The notes under the pieces: model-generated
What the model was told of the DNA's origin: nothing
Database searches by the model: none
What the model saw: the letters and a program-made list of their open reading frames with translations, nothing else
Made by a program: the position numbers and the translations under genes
Part shown: piece by piece, positions 26,567 through 35,290 of the stretch
Layout: the number at the start of each line of letters is the position of its first letter
How positions within the stretch are numbered: position 1 is the stretch's first letter
NCBI RefSeq assembly: GCF_011297335.1
Contig: NZ_JAAOTJ010000005.1
Span: 1-64,000 of the forward strand
Length of the DNA stretch: 64,000 nt
Direction: 5' to 3'
From: Catellatospora methionotrophica
Lineage (GTDB): Bacteria > Actinomycetota > Actinomycetes > Mycobacteriales > Micromonosporaceae

Positions 26567-27268
26567 TCACAGCTCGCTCAACGTCGCCAGGTACGCCAGT
26601 TGTGCCCGCACGGTCCACTCGGCGGCGAACCGGATTCCCGGGTCGACGTCGGCGTAGACGAGGTCGACCACGTCCTCTGGCGTGCTCGCACCCTGCTTGA
26701 CCGCGTCCCGCACCTGGTCGAGCCGTTCCAGCCGGTGCGCCCGCAGCCAGGCCGCGGCCACCGCGCAGTTCGGCAGTGCCGGGCCGTGGCCGGGCAGCCC
26801 CGGCACCGGGTAGCCGGTCAGCGTGTCCAGGCTGGCCAGGTAGGCCCCGACGTCGCCGTCGGGCCAGGCGACGACGCTGCTGCCGCGGCCCAGGATGGTG
26901 TCGCCGGTGAAGACGACCTTCCTGCCGTCGCGTTCCGCGACGAAACACACCGAATCCGCGGTATGCCCTGGCGTGTCCAGTACGGTCAGCCAGTCCGGGG
27001 CCTCTCCGACGCTCGCACCGGTCATCGCGGCCAGGGTGGCGACTCCCTCGACGTGGTCGTGGTGGCCGTGGGTGACCAGGATGCGGCGCACCGGGCCGGC
27101 GGCCACGATGGCATCGAGGTGGGCGGGGTCGTCAGGGCCGGGGTCGATCACGGTGCCGTCGTCGAGCAGCCAGGTGTTCGTGCCGTCGAGGGTCATCGGG
27201 CCGGGATTGGGGGCCCGCAGCCAGGTCACCCACGCCGGGAGGAGTTCCGAGGTCAGCCGCGCCGTCAT
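26567..27268 (-). CDS. Metallo-beta-lactamase fold hydrolase
   Basis: A 233-aa MBL-fold enzyme with the metal motif THGHHDHVEG (about residue 65), a following His in DTPGHTADS and Asp in FTGDTILG, matching the glyoxalase II / LACTB2-like group. The C-terminal helical extension (about 175-233) is typical of LACTB2-type proteins. The ATG at 27268 (MTARLTSEL) is preferred; the frame can be extended to 27448, but only through a 25-bp inverted repeat. It corresponds to Rv3677c and is followed within 7 nt by the cyclase gene. The substrate is unknown. Confidence 0.88.
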   Translation of the reverse strand: MTARLTSELLPAWVTWLRAPNPGPMTLDGTNTWLLDDGTVIDPGPDDPAHLDAIVAAGPVRRILVTHGHHDHVEGVATLAAMTGASVGEAPDWLTVLDTPGHTADSVCFVAERDGRKVVFTGDTILGRGSSVVAWPDGDVGAYLASLDTLTGYPVPGLPGHGPALPNCAVAAAWLRAHRLERLDQVRDAVKQGASTPEDVVDLVYADVDPGIRFAAEWTVRAQLAYLATLSEL

Positions 27269-27366
27269 GCCGAGAACTCTACTGAGCCCCGAGCGCGTCG
27301 CCCGCCGACGAGGTGATCGGATTTCAGCACGCGGCACTCCACCGCCGGGCCACGCCCCCGCCTTAC

Positions 27367-27431
27367 ATACACGTTGGCCTATCTGGATGAAAGAAACGCG
27401 ATCGTCTTCATCCAGATAGGCCAACGTGTAT
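27367..27431. repeat. Perfect 25-bp inverted repeat
   Basis: Arms 27367-27391 and 27407-27431 are perfectly complementary with a 15-nt loop. It lies between the end of the RidA-like gene and the start of the MBL gene, both on the minus strand. The sequence is unrelated to families 1 and 2. It may end transcription of the RidA unit or be a small mobile-type palindrome. Confidence 0.93.
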
Positions 27432-27464
27432 CGAAATCGGGCGGTCACACCCGCGCGACGGGTG

Positions 27465-27926
27465 TCAGTCGCGGACCTCGGCGATCAGCTCGACCTCGAC
27501 CGGGGAGCCCAGCGGCAGCTCGCCGACGCCGACGGCGCTGCGGGCGTGCTTGCCGGCCTCGCCGAAGACCGCGCCGAACAGCTCGGACGCGCCGTTGATG
27601 ACGCCGGGCTGGCCGGTGAAGCCGGGGGCGGAGGCCACGAAGCCCACCACCTTGACGATTCGGACGACCTTGTCCAGGCCGACCAGCCACTCAAGTGCGG
27701 CCAGGCCGTTGAGAGCGCATCGGGCGGCCAGCTCTTTCGCCTGCTCGGCGCTGATCTCGGCGCCCACCTTGCCGGTGGCCAGCAGCTTGCCGTCGGCCAT
27801 GGGCAGCTGGCCGGAGACGTACACGTGGTTGCCCGAACGCAGCGCGGGCACGTACGCCGCCACCGGCGGGACGACCTCGGGCAGCTTCAGGCCCAGTTCA
27901 GCAAGCTTCTCGTACGGTTCAGACAT
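27465..27926 (-). CDS. RidA/YjgF-like protein
   Basis: A 153-aa member of the Rid superfamily, which deaminates reactive enamine/imine intermediates or has a related role. Family features seen are VSGQLPMADGKL, the ARCALNGLAAL helix and VGVGELPLGSPVEVELIAEV at the end. The conserved Arg of active RidA (normally in an R-x-A-V-G context) appears in HARSAVGVGELPLG. The ATG at 27926 has GGAGA 8 nt upstream; a second ATG 15 nt earlier overlaps that ribosome-binding site and is rejected. It is preceded by the 52-aa gene with a 37-nt gap. It corresponds in position to Rv3678c. Confidence 0.87.
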   Translation of the reverse strand: MSEPYEKLAELGLKLPEVVPPVAAYVPALRSGNHVYVSGQLPMADGKLLATGKVGAEISAEQAKELAARCALNGLAALEWLVGLDKVVRIVKVVGFVASAPGFTGQPGVINGASELFGAVFGEAGKHARSAVGVGELPLGSPVEVELIAEVRD

Positions 27927-27963
27927 CTTTGTCTCCTTCACCGCGGGATCCGCGGGGTTGTGC

Positions 27964-28122
27964 TCAGGCGGACTTGGGCCGCTTCAGGTAGGCCACCAGT
28001 TGCTCCGGGTTGGGGCCGGGCACGACCTGGACCAGCTCCCAGCCGTCGGCGCCCCAGTTGTCAAGGATCTGCTTGGTCGCGTGGACCAGCAGAGGCACGG
28101 TGACGTACTCCCACTTCGTCAT
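27964..28122 (-). CDS. Small DUF4177-like protein (52 aa)
   Basis: A short gene encoding MTKWEYVTVPLLVHATK at its start, then a WGADGWELVQVVPG segment and YLKRPKSA at its end. The W-G-x-D-G-W-E-L-V pattern is that of DUF4177-type proteins, whose function is unknown. The second of two ATGs (28122) is chosen because AGG lies 8 nt upstream; the first (28128) would leave only 2 nt. It stands immediately before the RidA-like gene, and the same pair occurs in many actinobacteria. Confidence 0.8.
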   Translation of the reverse strand: MTKWEYVTVPLLVHATKQILDNWGADGWELVQVVPGPNPEQLVAYLKRPKSA

Positions 28123-28258
28123 GGGCATAACCTAACGTGCCATCAAGATCTCGCCGGTCGATCCCTGCTGCGTGGGGGTGCGAGGTGCGGTTAAGCTGAG
28201 CCGCCGCGGGGGCAGCTGAGTGTCGCGGCCTCGAAAAGAATGACCAGGGGAGATCCGC

Positions 28259-29290
28259 ATGACCCAGCCGCACGACGAACAGCAGCCGACCACGCCGCAG
28301 CCGACGCAGCCCGCGTACCCGCCGCCGTCGGACCCGTTCGCCTCGGCGACGGTGACGCCGCCGACGACGCCGCAGCCCGCGGTGCCGCTGCCGCCCGAGG
28401 CCGAGCCGACCCCGGCCCAGCCGACCCCGGCCACGCTGCCGATCGCGGAGAACAAGCCGGCCTCGCCGGTGTCCGGCGCGCCCGCCCCGGTCTCCGGCAC
28501 CCCCGCCCCGGCCTTCCCGACGCCGCCGACCGCCGCGTACCCGACCCCGCCGCAGTCCGGCTACCCGGTCTCCGGCCAGCCCGCGTACCCGACGTCCGGC
28601 CAGCCCGCGTACCCGGCCCAGCCCGGTTACCCCACGTCGGGCCAGCCCACCTACCCGACCTCGGGGCAGCCTGCGTACCCGGCCGCGGGACAGCCCGCGT
28701 ACCCCGTTTCCGGACAGCCCGCTTACCCGACCTCGGGTCAGCCCGCGTACCCGGTCTCCGGACAGCCCGCCTACCCGACCTCGGGACAGCCCGCCTACCC
28801 CGGCATGACGTACCCGGGCGCGCCCGGTGCGCCGGCGGCGCCGCCCAAGAAGAGCAAGGCTCCGCTGATCATCGGCATCGTGCTCGGCGTGCTCCTGCTG
28901 CTGTGCGGCGGCGGCATCGGCGCGTACGTGCTGCTGACCCGTAACACCGAGGGCACCGGCGCGACGACCGCCAAGGACGCGACGCAGAGCTTCCTCACCG
29001 CGATCTACAAGAGCGGCGGCAACGCCGACGCGGCCGAGAAGCTGGTCTGCGGCGACGCCCGCGACCGCAAGGCGATCGAGGCGAAGATCGCCGAGATCAA
29101 GTCCCAGACGGCGCAGCTCAAGGGCCCCAACTTCACCTGGGAGACGCCGAAGATCTCCGGCGAGACGGCGACCCAGGCCACGGCCGACGTCACTGTGAAG
29201 CTGGTCACCAGCGACGAGAAGATGTCCGAGCAGAAGCTCACCCTGACCCTGGTCAAGCACGAGGGATGGTTCGTCTGCGAGGTCAAGTAG
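28259..29290 (+). CDS. Single-TM protein with proline-rich repeats and extracellular domain
   Basis: A 343-aa protein. The first 200 or so residues are disordered and rich in Pro, Gln, Tyr and Ser, with about nine units of the form GQPAYPxS (x = T, V or A). A KKSK basic stop and one TM helix (about 203-228, LIIGIVLGVLLLLCGGGIGAYVLL) follow. A C-terminal domain of about 110 residues outside the membrane contains two Cys (LVCGD, WFVCEVK), resembling the DUF4878/NTF2-like lipoprotein fold. The N-in topology is inferred from the basic residues. The ATG at 28259 has AGGGGAG upstream. It is divergent from the 52-aa gene and 19 nt before the first Get3-like ATPase. The function is unknown. Confidence 0.82.
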   Translation: MTQPHDEQQPTTPQPTQPAYPPPSDPFASATVTPPTTPQPAVPLPPEAEPTPAQPTPATLPIAENKPASPVSGAPAPVSGTPAPAFPTPPTAAYPTPPQSGYPVSGQPAYPTSGQPAYPAQPGYPTSGQPTYPTSGQPAYPAAGQPAYPVSGQPAYPTSGQPAYPVSGQPAYPTSGQPAYPGMTYPGAPGAPAAPPKKSKAPLIIGIVLGVLLLLCGGGIGAYVLLTRNTEGTGATTAKDATQSFLTAIYKSGGNADAAEKLVCGDARDRKAIEAKIAEIKSQTAQLKGPNFTWETPKISGETATQATADVTVKLVTSDEKMSEQKLTLTLVKHEGWFVCEVK

Positions 29291-29309
29291 CACCTGGCAC
29301 CATCGAGGG

Positions 29310-30296
29310 GTGCTGAACGACGGTAATGACGGGCCGGCCCGGCGCAGTGCACGTGACACTGCCTGGCCGGCCCGCCTGCATGTGGTGACCGGTAAGGGCG
29401 GGGTCGGCAAGACCACCGTCGCCGCCGCGCTGGCGTTCGCGCTGGCCGCGGGTGGACAGCGCACCCTGCTGGTGGAGGTCGAGGGGCGGCAGGGCCTGGC
29501 CCAGCTGTTCGAGCTGGAGCCGCTGCCGTACGCCGAGCGCCGCCTCGGCGAGGCCGGGGTGGACGTGCGGCTGCTCGCCGTCGACCCCGAGGAGGCGCTG
29601 CTGGAGTACCTGGAGATGTTCTACCGGATGGGCGCGGCCGGGCGGGCGCTGCGCAAGCTGGGCGCCATCGACTTCGCCACCACCGTCGCCCCCGGCCTGC
29701 GCGACATCCTGCTCACCGGCAAGGTGAAGGAGGCGACGACCCGCACCGACGACAGCGGCCGCCGGGTGTACGGCTCGGTGGTGCTCGACGCGCCGCCCAC
29801 CGGCCGGATCGGGCGCTTCCTCAACGTCACCGCCGAGGCCGCGAAGCTGGCCAAGATCGGCCCGATCAAGTCGCAGAGCGAGAGCGTGGCCGCGCTGCTG
29901 CGTTCGCCGATGACCTCGGTGCACCTGGTCACCCTGCTGGAGGAGATGCCGGTGCAGGAGACCGCCGACGCGCTGCACGAGCTGACCGCGCTCAACATCA
30001 GCGTCGGCAAGATCATCGTGAACTGCGCCCGCCCGCCGCTGCTCGACGACGGCCGGGTCACCCAGGCCGAGCTCAAGCGCGGGCTGACCGCGGCCGGGCT
30101 GCCCGCCGACCGGCGTACGGTGACGGCCCTGCTCGACGAGTCGCGCGACCACCAGGCGCGGCGCGCGCTGGAGGAGGAACTGCGCGGCGAACTGGACACG
30201 CTGGGCCGCCCGGTGGTCGAGCTGCCGCTGCTGCCGGACGGGGTGGACCTGGCCGGTGTCCAGCACCTTGCCGGACTGTTGCGCCCCGCCCCTTAG
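29310..30296 (+). CDS. Get3/ArsA-family ATPase 1
   Basis: A 328-aa P-loop ATPase with the deviant Walker A motif GKGGVGKTTVAAALAF and a VVLDAPPTGRIGRFL switch region, as in ArsA/Get3 proteins. It is paired with a second homologue 9 nt downstream, the arrangement seen at Rv3679-Rv3680 in M. tuberculosis. Actinobacteria lack the arsenite pump context here (no arsB or arsR), so an anion-pump role is unlikely. A client-chaperone or heterodimeric ATPase role is possible. The start is GTG at 29310, close to GAGGGG. Confidence 0.9.
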   Translation: MLNDGNDGPARRSARDTAWPARLHVVTGKGGVGKTTVAAALAFALAAGGQRTLLVEVEGRQGLAQLFELEPLPYAERRLGEAGVDVRLLAVDPEEALLEYLEMFYRMGAAGRALRKLGAIDFATTVAPGLRDILLTGKVKEATTRTDDSGRRVYGSVVLDAPPTGRIGRFLNVTAEAAKLAKIGPIKSQSESVAALLRSPMTSVHLVTLLEEMPVQETADALHELTALNISVGKIIVNCARPPLLDDGRVTQAELKRGLTAAGLPADRRTVTALLDESRDHQARRALEEELRGELDTLGRPVVELPLLPDGVDLAGVQHLAGLLRPAP

Positions 30297-30305
30297 GCTG
30301 AGCAC

Positions 30306-31421
30306 ATGCTCGACGTGGACGCCCTGCTGGCAGATCCCGGCGTACGCATCGTGGTCTGCTGCGGTTCGGGCGGGGTCGGCAAGACGACCACCGCCGCGGC
30401 CCTGGCAGTGCGAGCCGCCGAGGAGCACGGCCGTCGCACCGTCGTGCTGACCATCGACCCGGCCCGGCGGCTGGCCCAGTCGCTCGGCCTGACCGAGCTG
30501 GACAACACCCCGCGCCCGGTGGAAGGCCTGACCGGGGACGGCGACCTGCACGCGATGATGCTGGACATGAAGCGCACCTTCGACGAGGTGGTGCTCAGCC
30601 ATACCGCGCCCGAGCGGGCCAAGGAGATCTTCGCGAACCCCTTCTACCAGGCCATGAGCTCGACGTTCTCCGGAACGCAGGAGTACATGGCGATGGAGAA
30701 GCTGAGCCAGTTGCGGGCCACCGACCGGTGGGACCTGATCGTGGTGGACACCCCGCCGTCCCGCTCGGCGCTGGACTTCCTGGACGCGCCCGCGCGGCTG
30801 GGGCGCTTCCTGGACGGCCGGATGCTGCGGCTGCTGATGGTGCCCGCGCGGGCCGGTGGACGGAGCATGTTCAACCTGGTCACGGCCTCTTTCGGGGTGT
30901 TCTCGAAAGCGGTGCAGAAGATCCTCGGCGCGCAGCTGCTGACGGACCTGTCCGGTTTCGTGTCGGCGCTGGACTCGACCTTCGGCGGTTTCCGCGAGCG
31001 GGCCGACCGCACCTACCGGGTGCTGCAGGACCCGCAGACCGCGTTCCTCGTGGTGGCCGCCCCGGAGCCGGACGCCGTACGGGAGGCCGCCTACTTCGCC
31101 GAACGGCTCGGCGCGGAGCACATGCCGCTCGCCGGGCTGGTACTCAACCGGGTGCACCGGTCCGAGCTGCCGGACCTGTCGGCCGCCGACAGCGCGGAGG
31201 CGGCCGAGAAGCTGGCCGACGAGCACACGCTGACCGCACAGGCGCTGCAGGTGCATGCCCTGCTGATGCGGCAGGTGGCCCGCGAGAGCGAGGTGTCGAC
31301 CGGCTTCACCGACGAGTTCCCGCAGGTCCCGATCGCTTACGTGCCCGCGCAGCCGACCGACGTGCACGACCTGACCGGCCTGCGGGCGATCGGCGCGGCG
31401 CTGGCCGCCCGCGAGGAGTGA
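30306..31421 (+). CDS. Get3/ArsA-family ATPase 2
   Basis: A 371-aa partner of the preceding ATPase. The deviant Walker A motif is GSGGVGKTTTAAALAV; a TIDPARRLAQSLG segment and VVDTPPSRSALDFLDAP follow, all typical of Get3/ArsA. A hydrophobic central region (about 165-215) might bind clients. It starts 9 nt after the first ATPase and ends at a bidirectional hairpin, beyond which whiB is convergent. It corresponds to Rv3680, reported to influence envelope and stress phenotypes in mycobacteria; here the role is inferred. Confidence 0.9.
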   Translation: MLDVDALLADPGVRIVVCCGSGGVGKTTTAAALAVRAAEEHGRRTVVLTIDPARRLAQSLGLTELDNTPRPVEGLTGDGDLHAMMLDMKRTFDEVVLSHTAPERAKEIFANPFYQAMSSTFSGTQEYMAMEKLSQLRATDRWDLIVVDTPPSRSALDFLDAPARLGRFLDGRMLRLLMVPARAGGRSMFNLVTASFGVFSKAVQKILGAQLLTDLSGFVSALDSTFGGFRERADRTYRVLQDPQTAFLVVAAPEPDAVREAAYFAERLGAEHMPLAGLVLNRVHRSELPDLSAADSAEAAEKLADEHTLTAQALQVHALLMRQVARESEVSTGFTDEFPQVPIAYVPAQPTDVHDLTGLRAIGAALAAREE

Positions 31422-31426
31422 CCCGA

Positions 31427-31461
31427 AGGGCCGTTCCCGCCATCGCGGCGGAAACGGCCCT
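31427..31461. terminator. Bidirectional hairpin between get3-like 2 and whiB
   Basis: 15-bp arms (31427-31441 and 31447-31461) with one mismatch and a 5-nt loop, between convergent genes. Confidence 0.65.
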
Positions 31462-31485
31462 CCGATGATGAGATGGGTGGATCAG

Positions 31486-31782
31486 TCAGGCCCGGACCAG
31501 CTCCCGGCGGTCCTGTTCCTGCATGGCGACCTCGAAGGCGCGCTTCCAGCTCGCCACGTGCGGGTGGCGGCGCAGCAGTGCGCGGCGCTCCCGCTCGGTC
31601 ATGCCGCCCCAGACGCCGAACTCGATGCGGTTGTCGAGTGCGTCCGCCAGGCACTCGTACCTCACCGGACAGCCGCGACAGACTCTCTTGGCGACGTTCT
31701 GCTCCGCGCCCTGAACGAACAGCGCGTCCGGATCCCCGTTCCGGCACGCCGCGAGACTGGGCCAATCGTTGACCATGCCCAT
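31486..31782 (-). CDS. WhiB-family Fe-S regulator, WhiB4-like
   Basis: A 98-aa WhiB-like protein. The four iron-sulfur ligands are Cys13, Cys35, Cys38 and Cys44 (C-x21-C-x2-C-x5-C). The beta-turn GVWGG and a basic C-terminal helix (ERERRALLRR) follow and should contact DNA or sigma. The ATG at 31782 (MGMVNDW) follows a G-rich stretch. Its position next to the Get3-like pair and ponA matches Rv3681c (whiB4), a redox-responsive regulator. The assignment to the WhiB family is certain; the WhiB4 subtype rests on synteny. Confidence 0.92.
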   Translation of the reverse strand: MGMVNDWPSLAACRNGDPDALFVQGAEQNVAKRVCRGCPVRYECLADALDNRIEFGVWGGMTERERRALLRRHPHVASWKRAFEVAMQEQDRRELVRA

Positions 31783-32299
31783 GTGTCCACGTCCCCCCTG
31801 ACGTTCCCTCACCGCTCGCGACTTGCCCTTTTCGGCAGACCAAAGGCCCGCTGAGCAGGGCACATCCCCCCGGATGGTTCCCCCGAACCGAAGCGAACGG
31901 TGTGCGTTACTCGCTCGCCCATCATGCTCCGTAGTCAGACGATTACGCAACGTTGCCAGCCAAAATGGCGGAAAAAGGTCTTTAACTGCGCCCAGTCAGC
32001 ACCTGAGCAGCGAGTACGCGCGCCGGAGGCGACCCCCGCCCGCGGGCCAGGACGGGGGTCCGGCGGCCCGCGGCGGAGCGTCGAAATGCGAGTAACGGGG
32101 CGGCCACAAGTGCCCGGGGGGACATCTCGTGACCGAGGCGACGCAACCACACGCCAGGGGTCGTGCGTCTTGGACAACGAGCACATGCCCGAAACGGTTG
32201 CGGGCGACGGGGGCGACACTGCGGCGCACCCTGCCCATGCAGCCTGAACCGGTATGGTGCGGCACGCGACACCGAAAATCGCTCACGTAACCTGAGGCG
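31783..32299. other. 517-nt divergent intergenic region whiB / ponA
   Basis: No gene is supportable. It contains a GC-rich stem GACCCCCG/CGGGGGTC (32031-32038 with 32053-32060) and a TATGGT hexamer (32253-32258) that could be the -10 for the penicillin-binding protein gene. The length suggests regulated promoters for both flanking genes. Confidence 0.5.
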
Positions 32300-34702
32300 G
32301 TGACCCTGATGCGAAAGCGCGACCACAACATACTGGCCAACGCCGCATCTCTCCTGATTTGCGGCCTGCTTGCCGGAGTGGTGGTGGCTGCGGCCGCATT
32401 CCCCGCGGTGGCACTGTCCGGACTGGCCGCGAAGGCGGGCGGTGAAGCCTTCGGCCAGCTCCCCGACGAGCTGGTCGTCAAGCGCTCCCCCCAGATCAGC
32501 TACGTCTACGCCAACGACGGCAAGACGCTGATCGCGACGATGTACGACGAGAACCGCCGCGACCTGCCGATCGCCGATATCCCCCAGATCGTCCAGCAGG
32601 CCATCCTGGCCGCCGAGGACCAGAAGTTCTACGAGCACAACGGCGTCGACGTGGTGGGCATCGCCCGCGCGTTCGTGGCCAACAAGCAGGCCGGCGACGT
32701 GGAGCAGGGCGCCTCGACGCTGACCATGCAGTTCGTCCGGCTGTCGATCTCGTACTCGGCCGACACCGCGCAGGAGGTCGTCGACGCCACCGAGGACACC
32801 ACCAAGCGCAAGGTCCGCGAGATGCGCTACGCGATGGCCATCGAGCAGCGGATGAGCAAGGAGCAGATCCTCGAGGGCTACCTCAACACCGCATACTTCG
32901 GTAACCGGGCATACGGCATCTACGCCGCGGCGCAGGTGTACTTCGGCAAGGAGCCGAAGACGCTGACCGCCGCCGAGGCCGCGTTCCTGGCCGCGCTGGT
33001 GAAGTTCCCCGGCACGTACAGCGTCGAGACCGGCGACGGCGAGAAGACCGCCGTCGACCGCCGCAACTACGTGCTGAGCGAGATGGCCGAGACCGGCGCG
33101 CTCACCGGGCAGCAGGCCACACTGGCCAAGGCCGAGCCGCTGAAGATCGTCGGCAAGATCACCCCGAACGGCTGCGTGCAGTCCACCAAGAACGCCTGGG
33201 GCTTCTTCTGCGACTACTTCCAGCGCTGGTGGAACGACCAGGAGGTGTTCGGCTCCACCGCGTACGACCGCGAGCGCCAGCTCAAGTCCGGCGGTTTCCG
33301 CATCGTCACCACGCTGGACCCGGTGGCCCAGAACGCGGCCAACAAGAACGTGCTCAGGCAGGTGTCGGTGAACGACTCCCGGGCGCTGATGCTGGCCGCG
33401 GTCGAGCCCGGTACCGGCCGGGTGCGCGCCCTGGCCGTCAACCGCAACTTCAAGCTCGACGACAAGAACAAGCCCGCGAACAAGATCTCCACGAACCCGG
33501 AGAAGAGGAAGAAGGGCATCCGCGGTACGTACCCGAACACCACCAACCCGCTGATGACCGGCGGCGACGGGTTCACCGGCTACCAGGCCGGCTCGGCGTT
33601 CAAGATCTTCACGATCATCGCGGCGCTGGAGAAGGGCTACCCGCTGGCGACCACCATCGCCACCAAGAAGCAGTACGTGACCAAGTTCCCGATCAGCGGC
33701 CCGAACGCCAACTGCGGCGGCTTCTACTGCGCCAGCGGCGGGGGCGGCGGCGTGCACAACATGTGGACAGCCTTCGGCAGCTCGGTCAACACGTACTTCG
33801 TCCCGTTGGCGATCATGGCCGGGATCCAGAACGTGGTGAACGTGGCCAAGAAGATGGGCATCACCTTCCACGACGAGCCGAACACCAACCAGGACGACCT
33901 CGGCTACTCCAACAACGCCAGCCAGTGGGGCGCGTTCACGCTGGGTGTGTCCACCACCACACCGCTGGAACTGGCCAACGCGTACGCGACGATCGTCGCT
34001 GACGGCCTCTACTGCGAGCCCACGCCGGTGCAGTCGATCACCGACATCAAGGGCAACAACCTGTCCGTCGCCGACAAGCGCTGCAAGCAGGTCATCGCGC
34101 CGGACATCGCCCGCGCGGCAGTGGACGCCGGACGCTGCCCCGGCGGCGACGACTCCGCCTTCGGCAAGTGCGACGGTCACGCGACCAACCGGGACTCCCG
34201 CGGCATCGTCAAGAAGCCGATCACGGGTAAGTCCGGCACCACCGACGACGACAACTCGGCGACGCTGACGCTGTCCACCCGGCAGCTCACCATCTCCGGC
34301 TTCCTCACCAACCCCGACTGGGCCTTCGCCCGGGGCATGAAGCACGCGGTCATCAACCCGGCCGTGCAGCGGACCCTGGGCGACTTCATGAAGGGCAAGC
34401 CCACGCTGGCCTTCACGAAACCGAGCACGAAGATCGCGAACGGCGACCAGATCTCCATCCCCTCGGTGGAGTGCAAGACGGTCGAACAGGCCAGGTCGAT
34501 CCTCAGGGCCAAGGGCTTCGAGGTCGAGACCGCCCCGGAGCAGACCGACTCGAAGTGCGCGAAGGGGATGGCGGCGGGCACCACGCCGACCGGCCGGACC
34601 ATCCGCAAGGGCGTCGTCGTCATCGAGATCAGCAACGGCAAGGGCGCCAAGCCCTCCACAGGGCCCGGCAGCGGACCAGGCGGCCCACCACCGCGTAACT
34701 GA
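32300..34702 (+). CDS. ponA: Bifunctional penicillin-binding protein with PASTA domain, PonA2-like
   Basis: An 800-aa class A PBP that polymerises and cross-links peptidoglycan. A cytoplasmic start and TM helix (about 12-42) are followed by a GT51 transglycosylase with the catalytic Glu in AAEDQKFYEHNGVD (about 109) and the TLTMQFVR motif. The transpeptidase has SAFK (SxxK, about 433), SVN (about 495) and KSGT (about 643). One PASTA domain (about 715-775) and a Gly/Pro-rich tail end the protein. The start at GTG 32300 (MTLMRKRD) could also be ATG 32309. It corresponds to Rv3682. PASTA domains bind muropeptides or beta-lactams. Confidence 0.95.
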   Translation: MTLMRKRDHNILANAASLLICGLLAGVVVAAAAFPAVALSGLAAKAGGEAFGQLPDELVVKRSPQISYVYANDGKTLIATMYDENRRDLPIADIPQIVQQAILAAEDQKFYEHNGVDVVGIARAFVANKQAGDVEQGASTLTMQFVRLSISYSADTAQEVVDATEDTTKRKVREMRYAMAIEQRMSKEQILEGYLNTAYFGNRAYGIYAAAQVYFGKEPKTLTAAEAAFLAALVKFPGTYSVETGDGEKTAVDRRNYVLSEMAETGALTGQQATLAKAEPLKIVGKITPNGCVQSTKNAWGFFCDYFQRWWNDQEVFGSTAYDRERQLKSGGFRIVTTLDPVAQNAANKNVLRQVSVNDSRALMLAAVEPGTGRVRALAVNRNFKLDDKNKPANKISTNPEKRKKGIRGTYPNTTNPLMTGGDGFTGYQAGSAFKIFTIIAALEKGYPLATTIATKKQYVTKFPISGPNANCGGFYCASGGGGGVHNMWTAFGSSVNTYFVPLAIMAGIQNVVNVAKKMGITFHDEPNTNQDDLGYSNNASQWGAFTLGVSTTTPLELANAYATIVADGLYCEPTPVQSITDIKGNNLSVADKRCKQVIAPDIARAAVDAGRCPGGDDSAFGKCDGHATNRDSRGIVKKPITGKSGTTDDDNSATLTLSTRQLTISGFLTNPDWAFARGMKHAVINPAVQRTLGDFMKGKPTLAFTKPSTKIANGDQISIPSVECKTVEQARSILRAKGFEVETAPEQTDSKCAKGMAAGTTPTGRTIRKGVVVIEISNGKGAKPSTGPGSGPGGPPPRN

Positions 34703-34706
34703 CAGA

Positions 34707-34741
34707 CGAGGCCCCGTTCGCACCACGCGAACGGGGCCTCG
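34707..34741. terminator. Bidirectional hairpin between ponA and yqeY-like
   Basis: Perfect 14-bp arms CGAGGCCCCGTTCG / CGAACGGGGCCTCG with a 7-nt loop, between convergent genes. Confidence 0.75.
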
Positions 34742-34762
34742 CCCATTTGTCGGCTGAGACGC

Positions 34763-35218
34763 TCAGGCAGCCAGCTGGCGGCGTACCTCAGCGGAGACCT
34801 TGCCACCCTCGGCGCGACCGGCCACCGCGGCCTGCACGGCCTTCATGGCCGGGCCCATCGCGCCCATGCCGCTGAAGCCGCCCGCGGCCAGCGTCTCGGA
34901 CACCAGCCGGGCGATCTCGACATCGGTGAGCTGCTGGGGCAGGTACCGCGCCAGCACTGCCTCCTCGGCCCGCTCCTTCGCGGCCTGCTCGGCGCGGCCC
35001 GCGTCGGCGAACGCGACCTCGGCCTCGCGGCGCTTCTTCGCCTCCTTGGCGAGCACCGCGAGCACCTCCTCGTCGCTCAGCTCCCGCTTGGCCTTCCCGG
35101 CGACCTCCGCGACGCCGACAGCGGCCAGCGCCATCCGCAGCGTGCCGGTCACCATCTCGTCCCGCGCCTTCATGGCCGAGCGCATGTCCTCGGTCAGGCG
35201 CTCCTTGAGCGTGCCCAT
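34763..35218 (-). CDS. GatB/YqeY domain protein
   Basis: A 151-aa protein matching the free-standing YqeY family, related to the tRNA-binding tail of GatB. The sequence KERLTEDMRSAMKARDEMVTG, the charged middle helices and the C-terminal MGAMGPAMKAVQAAVAGRAEGG segment are all characteristic. Its precise role is unknown; a tRNA or translation link is assumed from GatB. The ATG at 35218 has GGAGAGGTGGG upstream. It is divergent from the phosphoesterase gene. Confidence 0.9.
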   Translation of the reverse strand: MGTLKERLTEDMRSAMKARDEMVTGTLRMALAAVGVAEVAGKAKRELSDEEVLAVLAKEAKKRREAEVAFADAGRAEQAAKERAEEAVLARYLPQQLTDVEIARLVSETLAAGGFSGMGAMGPAMKAVQAAVAGRAEGGKVSAEVRRQLAA

Positions 35219-35290
35219 ACCCACCTCTCCGTGCTCCGCACATCCGACGGCACTGTGGTGCCCCCGGGCGATGAAACTACTCTTAGCGTC

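Noticed and set aside
27269-27448. N-terminal extension of the MBL hydrolase
   Set aside because: It would translate the 25-bp inverted repeat and shows no family similarity; MTARLTSEL is the normal start.
28540-28800. Direct repeats considered as a tandem DNA repeat or array
   Set aside because: They encode the in-frame GQPAYPxS protein repeat of the proline-rich membrane protein.
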